Assembly: GCA_002320665.1 (NCBI GenBank)
Contig: DCKO01000036.1
Coordinates: 1 to 25,121, forward strand
Reading direction: 5' to 3'
From: Micavibrio sp. UBA1672
Lineage (GTDB): Bacteria; Pseudomonadota; Alphaproteobacteria; Micavibrionales; Micavibrionaceae
Length of the DNA: 25,121 nt
Part shown: one piece after another, positions 14,012 to 22,861 of the stretch
Numbering within the stretch: position 1 is the first letter of the stretch
Layout of the letters: each line of letters opens with the position of its first letter
Program-made: the position numbers and the translations under genes
Notes under the pieces: model-generated
Databases searched by the model: none
Told to the model about the DNA's origin: nothing
The model's input: the letters and a program-made list of their open reading frames with translations, nothing else

Positions 14012-14314
14012 CTATTCAAAAGCTTTATGCATCGCCCAAGTTAGGTTTTCTTCAAAACCGCCTTTTTGAGCATATTCCAATAACATTTCCCGAAATATAT
14101 CGTAAGGATAACCAATATTATTGTCGGTTATCTCACTGTTAAGTTGTTTTGCTGCTCTATGAATAACTTCGTTACTGGCAATTAATGTCTCCGTTTTATG
14201 TGTTTCCGCCGCATAAATCTCTCTTTGAACCATGCTAAAGAAAATCAGAAAATGGCTAAGGGCTTTTATTCTGTTTTCTTTGGAAAGAGCCAAAAATTTC
14301 TCATCTATTTTCAT
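14012..14314 (-). CDS. Hypothetical small helical protein
   Basis: This 100-residue, AT-rich minus-strand frame starts MKIDEKFLALSKENRIKALS. It is predicted mostly helical and soluble, with one moderately hydrophobic segment (HFLIFFSMV) that is too short to call membrane. No motif is recognised. It ends five bases from the convergent metallopeptidase gene and its start faces the tas-like gene 72 bases away. Coding status is supported by amino-acid composition and by the absence of a better overlapping frame, not by homology. Confidence 0.6.
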   Translation of the reverse strand: MKIDEKFLALSKENRIKALSHFLIFFSMVQREIYAAETHKTETLIASNEVIHRAAKQLNSEITDNNIGYPYDIFREMLLEYAQKGGFEENLTWAMHKAFE

Positions 14315-14386
14315 GAATTACATCTTTCGTTTTTTTAGATTATATAGCACTATTCCTGCACACACAAAGCTACAGGAGGAAACATC

Positions 14387-15427
14387 ATGGAATACCGCAA
14401 ACTAGGACGCACCGGACTGGACGTTAGCCTGATCTGCCTTGGCACAATGACATGGGGCCGCCAAAACACGGAAAGTGAAGGCCATGAGCAAATGGATTAT
14501 GCGCTGACCCAAGGCGTAAACTTTTTTGACACCGCCGAGATGTATGCGATTCCCCCCACAGAAGACACTTACGGCAAAACTGAAGAGATCATCGGCACGT
14601 GGTTTGAAAAAACCGGCAACCGCGATAAAGTTATCCTCGCAAGCAAAATCGCAGGCCCGGCTCTGCCATGGATCAGGGGCGGAAATTATGAGATTGACCG
14701 CAAGAACATCCTGCTAGCACTTGAGTCCAGTCTAAAGCGCCTGCAAACCGATTATATTGACCTCTATCAACTTCACTGGCCCAATCGTGGATCATATCAC
14801 TTCAGCCAATATTGGGATTACGCTCCAAAATTTGATGGGGTGGCCGTAGAAGAAAACTTTATCGAGGTTCTGGAAACATTGGATGAATGCATCAAGGCCG
14901 GAAAAATACGCCATGTCGGTTTGTCCAATGAAACGGCGTGGGGCACAATGAAATGGCTCCGTTTGGCAGAAGAAAAATCCTTGCCGCGTATGGCTTCGAT
15001 CCAAAACGAATATAGCCTTCTATGCCGAGAATTTGATACCGACCTTGCAGAGATCGCCATCCATGAGGAGTGCGGCCTGCTGGCATGGTCACCTCTGGCT
15101 GGCGGCTTGATCAGCGGAAAATATCTGGATGGCGCACGTCCCAAAGGTTCGCGTTGGGATATTGAGGAGCGCTTTCTGCAGCGCGATACACAAGACAGCA
15201 ACGAAGCCGTACGCGCTTATAAGAAGTTGGCGGAAAGCCACGGCCTTGATGTGTGTCAGATGGCGAATGCTTTCGTGAACTCGCGGCCCTTTGTAACGTC
15301 AAACATCATCGGCGCAACCTCAATGGAACAGCTCAAGACTAACATCGCTTCCGTAGATTTAAAACTCTCACCGGAAATCATGCAGGAAATTGCAGGGCTA
15401 TATCGGAAATTCCCAAGAGTGTATTAA
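14387..15427 (+). CDS. tas: Aldo/keto reductase, Tas-like
   Basis: This 346-residue NADPH-dependent (beta/alpha)8-barrel oxidoreductase has the family signature GTMTWGRQN (19-27), FFDTAEMY with catalytic Asp48 and Tyr53, Lys87 in LASKIAG and His130 in LYQLHWP. This is the complete AKR tetrad. C-terminal NIIGATSMEQLKTNI is the cofactor phosphate loop. The pattern GTMT(W/F)G.QN and PP.ED.YGKTEEIIG closely follow E. coli Tas, which was named for suppressing tyrosine starvation; the natural substrate is uncertain. A strong AGGAGG lies seven bases before ATG 14387. The gene converges on and overlaps the methyltransferase gene by four bases. Confidence 0.85.
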   Translation: MEYRKLGRTGLDVSLICLGTMTWGRQNTESEGHEQMDYALTQGVNFFDTAEMYAIPPTEDTYGKTEEIIGTWFEKTGNRDKVILASKIAGPALPWIRGGNYEIDRKNILLALESSLKRLQTDYIDLYQLHWPNRGSYHFSQYWDYAPKFDGVAVEENFIEVLETLDECIKAGKIRHVGLSNETAWGTMKWLRLAEEKSLPRMASIQNEYSLLCREFDTDLAEIAIHEECGLLAWSPLAGGLISGKYLDGARPKGSRWDIEERFLQRDTQDSNEAVRAYKKLAESHGLDVCQMANAFVNSRPFVTSNIIGATSMEQLKTNIASVDLKLSPEIMQEIAGLYRKFPRVY

Positions 15428-16866
15428 GCCTGTTTTCTAGAGCACCAGAATTGATACATGCCTTTAAAAATATCAGGGTTTTTCAATTCAAAGTCATGCC
15501 AGTTTTTTAAATTTACACCCTCCGGATCATCTGGATAGGATGTATTGTATTTTTGTATGATATTTGCAGGCAAAGTGTTAAATCCATCAAAGCATAAATT
15601 TAGCGCCCGAAGAATTTTTTCAATTTCAGGAATCGTGATCTGGATTTCCTGTTCATGGAACAGGAGATCTCGACATCCAGATGTCGAGTAAAAATCATGC
15701 CGTGAGAGAACCAATCGGGCAGGGTTGTCTTCCGGTAAATCAAAAATCATTTCGCGGGCTTTTTTAATATCCGAATGCACGGGTTTTAATCCCGATTTTG
15801 CAATTAAGTGACGTGCACGATTAATATCGTAACGTGCCGTTTTGCTATATAGGCCGATATTCATTTTCCCTTCAGGGGCTAATTTTTCCAGTAAAGCTTC
15901 CCATCCCAAGCTAACTTCATCCATATGATGAAGTACGCCGGAACACTCAATAATATCAAATTTCTGATTCAAGTCTTTAAGGTTAAGTATGTCCGCATGA
16001 TAAAAGCTGATATTTTTCAAACCTAATTCTTCAGATTTTGTTTTAGCATAAGCCAAGCTGGTGCGGCTGATATCAAAGGCTGTGATATCTCTATTGGGGT
16101 ATTTAAGCGCCGTAGAGCACAATCCAAATCCTGTGCCACAACCAGCCACTAAATATGTTTGAGTGTCCTCCAGAGCTTTCCTAAGCGGTTTCTGAGCATG
16201 AATATAACGCCAGCGCGGGTATGGATTGGCTTCGTAATGTCCGCGCACTTTTTCGGATACAACATCATCAGATAGCCCTAAGCTATTGATTTTGGAATCT
16301 ATAACAATTTTAGCGGAGGGCTTGGGGTTATCCAGAAAGACGCTTTCCGTATACTCGCAATAGGACGCATAAGCCTTTTCAAAGGCTCGCGTGCTGGCTT
16401 CTGCCGCTATAGTCACCAAAGCCTTTTCAAAACGCATATCATAGATCATGAGCTTTGAAACACCCTCTAGGAAATACGCATCCTTGATACAATTCTTGAG
16501 CGCGGCCACAGAATAGGGCTTGTCTTCAATCAACGCCTGCACAGGCTTAAATGCCGGATCACAAAGCAGGATCGAATACCACGCCTTGGATAAATCCTGA
16601 TAATTCAACCCTCGCTCTTTCAGGCATTTTAAAATCAAGGCCTTAAACGCCGGATTGAAACTCTTGAATTCCACATGGGCCAGAGCGCGCGAGAGAGCAA
16701 TCTTAAGATCATGATCGGCAGGGTTATCCGCTACGCCCTTGGCAAAGATATTCAAGGCCTTGGTAAGGTTACCCTGATTAAAGGCAATCCCGCCTTGCCG
16801 GAGAAACTCACTGGCAGAGACTTTGCTTTGCTGCTTTGTAGCTTGGCGGCGTTGATTACGGTTCAT
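15424..16866 (-). CDS. Class I SAM-dependent methyltransferase with helical N-terminus
   Basis: This 480-residue protein carries a TPR-like N-terminal helical half (about 15-175; AFNQGNLTKALNIFAKGVAD resembles one TPR unit). The signature YEANPYPRWR (211-220) follows, and then a Rossmann methyltransferase domain with motif I VAGCGTGFG (240-248), the ribose-binding acid in AFDIS (Asp265), HADILNL and ECSGVLHHM. The YE.NPYPRW motif followed by a methyltransferase occurs in a group of TPR-linked enzymes of unknown target. The start ATG overlaps the stop of the upstream membrane gene by four bases (ATGA), so translation is coupled. The substrate is not known. The N-terminus is rich in Lys and Gln. 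Confidence 0.8.
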   Translation of the reverse strand: MNRNQRRQATKQQSKVSASEFLRQGGIAFNQGNLTKALNIFAKGVADNPADHDLKIALSRALAHVEFKSFNPAFKALILKCLKERGLNYQDLSKAWYSILLCDPAFKPVQALIEDKPYSVAALKNCIKDAYFLEGVSKLMIYDMRFEKALVTIAAEASTRAFEKAYASYCEYTESVFLDNPKPSAKIVIDSKINSLGLSDDVVSEKVRGHYEANPYPRWRYIHAQKPLRKALEDTQTYLVAGCGTGFGLCSTALKYPNRDITAFDISRTSLAYAKTKSEELGLKNISFYHADILNLKDLNQKFDIIECSGVLHHMDEVSLGWEALLEKLAPEGKMNIGLYSKTARYDINRARHLIAKSGLKPVHSDIKKAREMIFDLPEDNPARLVLSRHDFYSTSGCRDLLFHEQEIQITIPEIEKILRALNLCFDGFNTLPANIIQKYNTSYPDDPEGVNLKNWHDFELKNPDIFKGMYQFWCSRKQA

Positions 16867-17372
16867 TCTTTTTCTCTAGCGTTCAGTTTCCGAATAGCTT
16901 TTATATCTTTTATGTAGAACAAAATTAGACCTAAGCCACAAAGGAAAATGGTCGTGCCCAAAATGCCATAAATTTCATTGATTTCATCATGTAGAGGTCC
17001 AAATACAGGCTTGTCATCAGGGGAGCGTGTAAAAAAGTATATATCTATTTTTGCATAAAAAGCCAATTTCTCTAAGCCTGATAACAGAAAATAAAGGCCG
17101 GAAATTAATTTAATTTTCGTAATTAGATATCTGGTATCTTTCCCTTTTAAAAACAAAGTGATACATAGCAAACCTAAGACCACGAGAGCGCCGCCGCCAA
17201 GGCCCAATATATCTTTGTATCGAGAAATAAGACCTTCAGGCGCAAGTTTTATATTCTGCACATGACCAAGCGCATAAAGCCCGAGGCTATAAACACCGAG
17301 GAAGAAAATTATCACACCTGTAATCAGTAATTTTTTATCCAAAAAACAATCCGTATCGTTTTTAGTTGTCAT
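16863..17372 (-). CDS. Four-helix membrane protein, function unknown
   Basis: This 169-residue protein shows four hydrophobic segments: LLITGVIIFFLGVYSLGLYA, ILGLGGGALVVLGLLCITLF, LISGLYFLLSGLEKLAFYA and IYGILGTTIFLCGLGLILFY. Short charged links and a basic tail follow. No family is recognised. The gene is clearly AT-rich. Its ATG overlaps the last 11 bases of mltA, and its stop overlaps the methyltransferase start, so it belongs to the mltA transcript. Confidence 0.75.
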   Translation of the reverse strand: MTTKNDTDCFLDKKLLITGVIIFFLGVYSLGLYALGHVQNIKLAPEGLISRYKDILGLGGGALVVLGLLCITLFLKGKDTRYLITKIKLISGLYFLLSGLEKLAFYAKIDIYFFTRSPDDKPVFGPLHDEINEIYGILGTTIFLCGLGLILFYIKDIKAIRKLNAREKE

Positions 17373-18525
17373 GTGGTTTTTTCTTCGGTAAAAGCACCCA
17401 ATATTGCCCCTCCGATTTCATCTTGCCTGCCATCTCTTCTGCGTGGCTGCCATGCCCCCAGAAAACATCGCCGCGTACAGGCCCGCGAATAGCCCCGCCC
17501 GTATCCTGCGCAACCATCATGCGCTGTAAATCTTCCATACCTTCAATCGGTGCCTTGATATTTACCCAAAGAGGAAAACCATAAGGAATCATCGTCCGGT
17601 CAACCGCAAGCGATCTCTCCGGCGTAAGGACAACACCCTCCGCGCCAATAGGGCCACTTTGATCAAGCGCACGGAAAAACACATAAGAGGCATTCGTATT
17701 CATGATCTCATCGGCTTGCGCGGGATTATCCGCCAGCCATTGCCTTATACTCTGCATAGAGACATTATCCTTGGTCAAAGCACCGCGCTTGATCAGCTCT
17801 CGCCCGATCGCGTAATAGGGGTGCCCGTTCTGCCCCGCATAGCCAATGCGCTGCACGCTGCCATCATCCATCTCGACCAGACCGGAGCCTTGGATTTGCA
17901 CAAAAAACGCATCGACCGGATCATCCACCCAGAGCAGGACTTTATCCTCATGCGGCCAGTTCCCCGCTACGATATCAGCTCGGGATTCATAAGGTTTGAG
18001 ATTACCGCCTTTGACGCGTCCGGCTATGCGCTGCCCTTTAAGCTCCTCACGAAATTCCCCAAGATTAACCATCACCAGATCATCAGGCCGTGCATGTAGG
18101 GGGATAATATAAGGCTCTTGCCGCTCCCACGATCCACGCAAAGAGGCCTCGTAATACCCTGTAAATAATCCAATTGGATTGTCCCGATCATACACTTGGT
18201 AAGGTGTAAAATGATCTTCGAAAAATACCTTTAAGTCTTCAGGTTCTGCTCTCAAATCAAGACAGATTTTCTGCAAATCACCATACGTGCCCGCGCCGTC
18301 TATCAGAGAAATTTCAAGCTCAGCAGGTTTCTTGGCAAACCGTCCACAGGATTTTTCAAAAGCCTCAACAAAGCCTTCAAAATCATCCTGACCCCAAGCC
18401 GGTAAATCCTTGAAGCTCGCCTGTTTCAAAATCCGCTTGGGTTTTTCTTCCGGCGGCGGCTTTTGTTCCTCGCCCTCACCGCAAGCTGTCAAAAAACATA
18501 AAAGGAAAATAAGAAAAATGCGCAT
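17362..18525 (-). CDS. mltA: Membrane-bound lytic murein transglycosylase A (lipoprotein)
   Basis: This 387-residue protein cleaves peptidoglycan glycan strands to give 1,6-anhydro ends, anchored to the outer membrane. The N-terminus is a lipoprotein signal with lipobox LTAC (Cys15) and a Glu/Pro/Lys-rich tether. The MltA domain follows (NPIGLFTGYYEASLRGSW, then DAFFVQIQGSG and RIGYAGQNGHPYYAIGRELI), then the double-psi 'three-Asp' barrel with AQDTGGAIRGPVRGDVFWG, which carries the catalytic Asp. The C-terminus ends QYWVLLPKKK. The gene lies 49 bases after the Tim44-like gene and 11 bases into the next gene, so the transcript probably runs tim44-mltA-membrane protein-methyltransferase. In many alphaproteobacteria tim44 and mltA are neighbours. 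Confidence 0.93.
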   Translation of the reverse strand: MRIFLIFLLCFLTACGEGEEQKPPPEEKPKRILKQASFKDLPAWGQDDFEGFVEAFEKSCGRFAKKPAELEISLIDGAGTYGDLQKICLDLRAEPEDLKVFFEDHFTPYQVYDRDNPIGLFTGYYEASLRGSWERQEPYIIPLHARPDDLVMVNLGEFREELKGQRIAGRVKGGNLKPYESRADIVAGNWPHEDKVLLWVDDPVDAFFVQIQGSGLVEMDDGSVQRIGYAGQNGHPYYAIGRELIKRGALTKDNVSMQSIRQWLADNPAQADEIMNTNASYVFFRALDQSGPIGAEGVVLTPERSLAVDRTMIPYGFPLWVNIKAPIEGMEDLQRMMVAQDTGGAIRGPVRGDVFWGHGSHAEEMAGKMKSEGQYWVLLPKKKPHDN

Positions 18526-18574
18526 GATGTTTTTCTACCATGCGCACCCAAAAATTAAAAATAGTTCTTTGACC

Positions 18575-19291
18575 TTAATGCGTATTGGGGATGCTTTCAT
18601 TATCGCCATCCAGATCTTCGCGGGTTTCCACCACCAACCAGCGCGGATCGGAAGAGCGTAATGGCTTAGAGAACGTCCAGATATCACGCATCTGTGTAAC
18701 CTTATCAGGATGGCCGTAAATGATTTCACCATCCTTATCCTTGGTCACAGAGCGCTCTTCAGCATGGAAACGCACTGTGATAAAGGCATGTTTGTTTTCA
18801 GTGTGAGCCTCCAGAATTTCAGACTTGCTGATCGCCGAAATCTCAGTCTCCATGGTTTCTCCAGCCTTTTCACGCTCGGTAATAGCCTTGTCAAAAGCAT
18901 CATACACTTTTGGCCCCAGTAGGTCCTGTAAGGTCTCACGATCGCCATCGGCAAATGATTCGACCACATAAACAAAAACATCCTGCGCAGCTTGTAGGAA
19001 TTTATAAACATCGAAATCACGTTCCAATCCGGCAATCTCAATCAAGTCCTGCTCGGCAGAACGACCCGCAATCGCCATATTTCCTTTGGGTTTTTCATTA
19101 AGCTCCTCAATCAGCGCAACAGCGTTACTGATTTTTTGATCACCCTTGCTTTCGTCTTGAGGGCTATCCTCACCACTCAGGAAGGCAACGGGGCGTTCAC
19201 GTTCATCTCCGTGCTTGGTGCCCAGAATACTACGCAACCAAAAGATAAGACCGGCTGTGATAAGAGCATATATGACAAGTTCGGCTGGCAA
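18575..19291 (-). CDS. Tim44-like domain inner-membrane protein
   Basis: This 238-residue protein has one N-terminal membrane helix (about 4-22, LVIYALITAGLIFWLRSIL), a charged linker and then a Tim44/MBA1-like domain (DFDVYKFLQAAQDVFVYVVE, FADGDRETLQDLLGPKVYDA, FITVRFHAEERS, then IWTFSKPLRSSDPRW). The mitochondrial relative tethers Hsp70 to the import pore. In alphaproteobacteria this family is found beside secB and fxsA. A role as an inner-membrane adaptor or chaperone-like protein is inferred, not shown. It diverges from fxsA with a 125-base gap holding both promoters. Confidence 0.88.
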   Translation of the reverse strand: MPAELVIYALITAGLIFWLRSILGTKHGDERERPVAFLSGEDSPQDESKGDQKISNAVALIEELNEKPKGNMAIAGRSAEQDLIEIAGLERDFDVYKFLQAAQDVFVYVVESFADGDRETLQDLLGPKVYDAFDKAITEREKAGETMETEISAISKSEILEAHTENKHAFITVRFHAEERSVTKDKDGEIIYGHPDKVTQMRDIWTFSKPLRSSDPRWLVVETREDLDGDNESIPNTH

Positions 19292-19416
19292 GGTAATCGT
19301 CCTTTTGTAATATTTCTTATTTCTAAGAGCCCATTAATAACGTGTACAGATTCATTTTACCACAGTTTTTCTTATGTTATGGTGCTTCAACAAAACATAG
19401 AAAGTTTTTTTGACAG
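19292..19416. promoter_or_regulatory. Divergent intergenic region between tim44-like and fxsA
   Basis: This 125-base AT-rich gap must contain promoters for both genes. I see no clear -35/-10 pair or strong inverted repeat. fxsA has no obvious Shine-Dalgarno. Confidence 0.4.
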
Positions 19417-19887
19417 ATGCCGTTTTTTATAATTTTTGTATGTATTCCTCTGTGTGAAATTATCGTCTTTATGTCGGTCAGTGATAAAATCGGTCTGGGT
19501 ACGGCGTTGCTTATGGCCTTGATGACGGCAATTATCGGCGGGTTTCTGGTAAAATACCAAGGCCTCAGGACAGTATTTTCAGCGCGAGAATCCATGAAGC
19601 ATGGCGCAATCCCCTCCAAGGAGCTCTTCGATGGTTTGTGCCTTGTGGCGGCCGGTGCAACTCTGATCACACCGGGATTTATCACCGATGCAATCGGGTT
19701 TTTATTATTGATTCCGGCTGTGCGTGATGTTTTCAGAAAAAAAATATCCCAAAGTGCAAAATTCAAATCCACGCAATTCCACGCCGAGTTTAGAGATTTT
19801 CAGGATCAGCCCAGAGATTTCAGCCATAACAGGGATGATGTGATCGATGTAGAATATGAAACATTAGATCATGATGACAAAGCTTGA
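19417..19887 (+). CDS. fxsA: FxsA family membrane protein
   Basis: This 156-residue protein has three to four membrane helices in the first 110 residues: PFFIIFVCIPLCEIIVFMSV, IGLGTALLMALMTAIIGGFL and the family signature ELFDGLCLVAAGATLITPGF followed by ITDAIGFLLLIPAVRD. A basic turn and a soluble tail end in an acidic stretch. E. coli FxsA, when overproduced, relieves exclusion of phage T7 by the F-plasmid PifA protein. Its normal function is not known. The location next to secB and the Tim44-like gene is a conserved alphaproteobacterial neighbourhood. ATG 19417 is the earliest start that keeps the first helix whole. Confidence 0.93.
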   Translation: MPFFIIFVCIPLCEIIVFMSVSDKIGLGTALLMALMTAIIGGFLVKYQGLRTVFSARESMKHGAIPSKELFDGLCLVAAGATLITPGFITDAIGFLLLIPAVRDVFRKKISQSAKFKSTQFHAEFRDFQDQPRDFSHNRDDVIDVEYETLDHDDKA

Positions 19888-19974
19888 GATTCATATTATT
19901 TTGGCCTAAAAGAAAAAGATAAAAGATTTATTCGCAATAATACTTAAGATAAATACAATAAAAGGATTCATAAT

Positions 19975-20517
19975 ATGAGTGATGCAGACCAAGCAAATCA
20001 AGCCCAGCAAAACGAAACTCTGGAAGCAGGGGGCCTGCCATTAACAATTCACACACAATATGTACGGGATATTTCTTTTGAAAATCCGAACGCGCCGGAT
20101 TCTCTGCGCGCCGGATTGAATGTGCCGGATATGGATGTAAATATCAGCATGGATGCCCGTCCTTTGGAAGATGAAGACCTTGAAAATCTATTTGAAGTGG
20201 GCCTGACAATCTCTGCCGTAGCAAAGCGTGACGGTATAGTGGTTTTTGTGGCCGAAGTCATTTACGGCGTTGTCGTATCTATTGGCGAAGAAGTGCCGGA
20301 AGATCAGCATCACCCGATTTTGTTGATCGAAATACCGCGCTATGCTTTTCCATTTGCGCGCCAAATTCTGGCCAATGTGACCTCACAAGGCGGCTACCCT
20401 CCATTATTGCTAAACCCTGTTGATTTCCAGACGCTATACATGGAGCGTTTCAAAGATGAAATCGCAGAAGCACAGGCCGAGGCTTCTAAAGGCGAGGGAG
20501 CTGCATCTGTACAATAA
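19975..20517 (+). CDS. secB: Protein-export chaperone SecB
   Basis: This 180-residue tetrameric chaperone keeps precursor proteins unfolded and delivers them to SecA. Recognisable segments are the TIHTQYVRDISFENP strand, VNISMDARPLEDE, FEVGLTISAVAKRDG, FVAEVIYGVVVSI, HPILLIEIPRYAFPFARQIL and TSQGGYPPLLLNPVDFQTLY, followed by an acidic, Ala/Glu-rich tail. The tail is somewhat longer than in E. coli (155 residues). AAGGA lies eight bases before ATG 19975. It is preceded by fxsA and followed by ppsR after 48 bases. Confidence 0.97.
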   Translation: MSDADQANQAQQNETLEAGGLPLTIHTQYVRDISFENPNAPDSLRAGLNVPDMDVNISMDARPLEDEDLENLFEVGLTISAVAKRDGIVVFVAEVIYGVVVSIGEEVPEDQHHPILLIEIPRYAFPFARQILANVTSQGGYPPLLLNPVDFQTLYMERFKDEIAEAQAEASKGEGAASVQ

Positions 20518-20565
20518 AGGCGCTTAATGCAAGCAGCTTTGTAGGCAGTGCGTATCCAAATTTTC

Positions 20566-21453
20566 ATGCCGACGAAAAAGAAAAGAGCCAAAAAATTCCA
20601 TATTCATCTGGTTTCCGATGCAACCGGAACCACGCTTTTGGGGCTGTCCAGAGCGGTTCTTGCACAATTTGAAGGTATTGATCCCAACCAGAAATTCTGG
20701 CCTTTGGTGCGCTCTGATCGCCAGCTTGAGCGTGTGATCAAACGTATCAAGGAAAATCCGGGCCCAGTCATATTTACATTTGTGAATGAAAATATGCGTA
20801 TGCGCCTGCGTGAGGAATGCGATCATCTGGGCATTCCATGTGTTGCGGTTCTGGACCCGATCATCCATAGCCTATCTACTTATCTCGGTATGCATGCCAA
20901 GGGTGTGCCGGGCTTGCAGCATACAATGGATGATGCGTATTTTAAGCGTGTCTCGGCGGTGGATTTCGCCATGCGCTTTGATGATGGACAGAATTTCAAA
21001 GGCCTTAAGGAAGCTGATGTTATTCTGGTCGGGGTTTCCCGAACATCCAAAACACCAACGAGTGTTTTCCTTGCACGGCGCGGGATTAAGGCCGCAAATA
21101 TTCCGCTTGTCCCTGGTGTTGATATCCCCGAAGAGCATTTTAATCTTACAAAGCCACTTTATGTGGGACTAACGGCCGCACCGGAGCGTTTAAAACATTT
21201 ACGCAATACACGCCTTAAGACCAATAATAAGGAAGATAAGAAAAAGGCCTTTCAGGGTAATGAGTATTTATGTGAAGACAGAATCGAAGATGAAGTGCGC
21301 AAAGCGCGACGTTTATTTTCCAAGCATAAATGGCCGGTCATTGACGTATCCAAACGCTCGATTGAGGAAACAGCCGCCGAAGTGATGGCATTGCTCCAAA
21401 ATAAACGCGACCGTGACCAACAGGCGAAAAAAGAAGCCCGCAAACATGACTAA
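20566..21453 (+). CDS. ppsR: Pyruvate phosphate dikinase regulatory protein (kinase/pyrophosphorylase, DUF299)
   Basis: This 295-residue bifunctional enzyme phosphorylates and dephosphorylates PEP synthase or pyruvate phosphate dikinase on a Thr, in response to ADP and pyruvate. The signature is HIHLVSDATGTTLLGLSRAV near the N-terminus and the nucleotide-binding loop VGVSRTSKTPTS (about 155-166), then LARRGIKAANIPLVPGV. ATG 20566 is chosen; a GTG 18 bases earlier keeps the same frame, and neither has a strong Shine-Dalgarno. The C-terminal tail is Lys- and Asp-rich. The stop overlaps the next gene (ATGACTAA), so translation of maf-aroE is coupled to it. Confidence 0.9.
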   Translation: MPTKKKRAKKFHIHLVSDATGTTLLGLSRAVLAQFEGIDPNQKFWPLVRSDRQLERVIKRIKENPGPVIFTFVNENMRMRLREECDHLGIPCVAVLDPIIHSLSTYLGMHAKGVPGLQHTMDDAYFKRVSAVDFAMRFDDGQNFKGLKEADVILVGVSRTSKTPTSVFLARRGIKAANIPLVPGVDIPEEHFNLTKPLYVGLTAAPERLKHLRNTRLKTNNKEDKKKAFQGNEYLCEDRIEDEVRKARRLFSKHKWPVIDVSKRSIEETAAEVMALLQNKRDRDQQAKKEARKHD

Positions 21454-22861
21454 GCCATTATCCATCATTCTGGCCTCGGGCAGTGCAGGGCGCAAAGCGA
21501 TGCTGGATGAGGTGAATATCTCTTATGAGGCGATTCCTGCTGATATTGACGAGCAAGCCATCATACAGGATATGGCAGCAGAAATGTCAGAAGATATCGC
21601 CCAAGAGCTTGCCAAACAAAAGGCTTTGGCGATTGCAAAAGATCATCCTGAAAAACTGGTCATCGGTAGTGACCAAATTCTGGTATTCGAGGGAAAGATT
21701 ATCTCCAAGGCCAAAACTCGCGAAGAAGCCGCTGAAAAACTCACAGCCATGTCCGGCAAAACCCATAGCCTGATCTCCGCCCTAAGTGTCGTGCAGGGTA
21801 GCCAGCTTTTATTTGCGGCGCTTGATCACGCCGATTTAACCATGAAAGATGATCCGGCCTATCTGGCCTCTTATATCCAAAGCGCCGATGATAGCACTTT
21901 ACTGTCTTGCGTCGGGGCATATAAAATCGAGGAAAACGGCAAAGCGCTTTTCAGTGAAATCAAGGGCGATAAATATACGATTATGGGCATGCCTTTGCTT
22001 GAATTGCTGGACTATCTTGAAAAGGAACAAGGCTTGGAACTTACAAAAACAGGTGTAATCGGCCACCCCATAGCCCATAGCAAATCCCCCCTTATTCACG
22101 GCTATTGGATAAAGAAATACGGTCTGCAAGGCACATATAGCACCATAGATATCCCGCCAGAGACATTGGAAGAGGGTGTAAATGACCTGATTGCCAAGGG
22201 GTATAAGGGCTTCAATGTTACCGTGCCGCACAAGGTTGCGATTATGGATTTATGTAATGAAATCGATGAAACCGCAAAAGTCATCGGCGCGGTCAACACA
22301 ATTGTGATCGAAGATGGCAAGCTATGGGGCAGTAACACAGATGCATTCGGCTTTATCCAGAATATCAAAGAACAACAGCCCGATTTTGTTTTCACAAAAG
22401 GCGCAGCTATTGTACTGGGCGCTGGCGGCGCGGCGCGGGCCATCATTTACGGCCTGATCAAGGCTGGCGTACCAGAAATTATCCTGACAAACCGGACAAA
22501 GGCAAAGGCAGAAGAATTGGCCGGGCATTTTTCTGATCTTGGTAAGGTATCAGTTATGGATTGGGATCGTCGTGTGGAAGCGCTAGCAGGCGCTAATCTG
22601 CTGGTGAACACAACTGCTTTGGGGATGAGCGGTAAAGCACAATTGGAAATCTCACTCGAAGAATTGCCGCCAGAAGCGCTAGTCTGTGATATTGTCTATG
22701 CACCGCTGATGACAGATTTGCTCTCTGAGGCAAGGGAGCGGGGCAATAACATCGTGACAGGCATTGGCATGCTCCTGCATCAGGCAAGACCAGGCTTCGA
22801 GCTATGGCACGGGCAATCACCAGAAGTCACAGAAGAGGTGGAAAGGTTGGTCTTAAAATGA
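21446..22861 (+). CDS. Maf nucleotide pyrophosphatase fused to shikimate dehydrogenase (AroE)
   Basis: One continuous frame of 471 residues holds two enzymes. Residues 1-195 are Maf/YhdE-like: ILASGSAGRKAMLDEVNISYE, the acid in VIGSDQILVFEGK and GKTHSLISA. Maf proteins hydrolyse non-canonical or modified nucleoside triphosphates. Residues 200-471 are AroE: GVIGHPIAHSKSPLIHGYW, FNVTVPHKVAIMD with the catalytic Lys, GSNTDAFGF with the catalytic Asp (Gly to Ala after it), the NADP fold VLGAGGAARAI and NRTKAKAEELA. AroE reduces 3-dehydroshikimate in aromatic amino-acid synthesis. The join (EKEQGLELTK) is short. ATG 21446 overlaps ppsR by eight bases; the stop overlaps coaE (ATGA). In related genomes the two are separate neighbours. 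Confidence 0.92.
   Translation: MTKPLSIILASGSAGRKAMLDEVNISYEAIPADIDEQAIIQDMAAEMSEDIAQELAKQKALAIAKDHPEKLVIGSDQILVFEGKIISKAKTREEAAEKLTAMSGKTHSLISALSVVQGSQLLFAALDHADLTMKDDPAYLASYIQSADDSTLLSCVGAYKIEENGKALFSEIKGDKYTIMGMPLLELLDYLEKEQGLELTKTGVIGHPIAHSKSPLIHGYWIKKYGLQGTYSTIDIPPETLEEGVNDLIAKGYKGFNVTVPHKVAIMDLCNEIDETAKVIGAVNTIVIEDGKLWGSNTDAFGFIQNIKEQQPDFVFTKGAAIVLGAGGAARAIIYGLIKAGVPEIILTNRTKAKAEELAGHFSDLGKVSVMDWDRRVEALAGANLLVNTTALGMSGKAQLEISLEELPPEALVCDIVYAPLMTDLLSEARERGNNIVTGIGMLLHQARPGFELWHGQSPEVTEEVERLVLK

Noticed and set aside
19888..19974. Possible secB promoter with TACAAT near 19953
   Set aside because: The start of transcription would fall at or after the ribosome binding site, so it cannot drive secB as placed.
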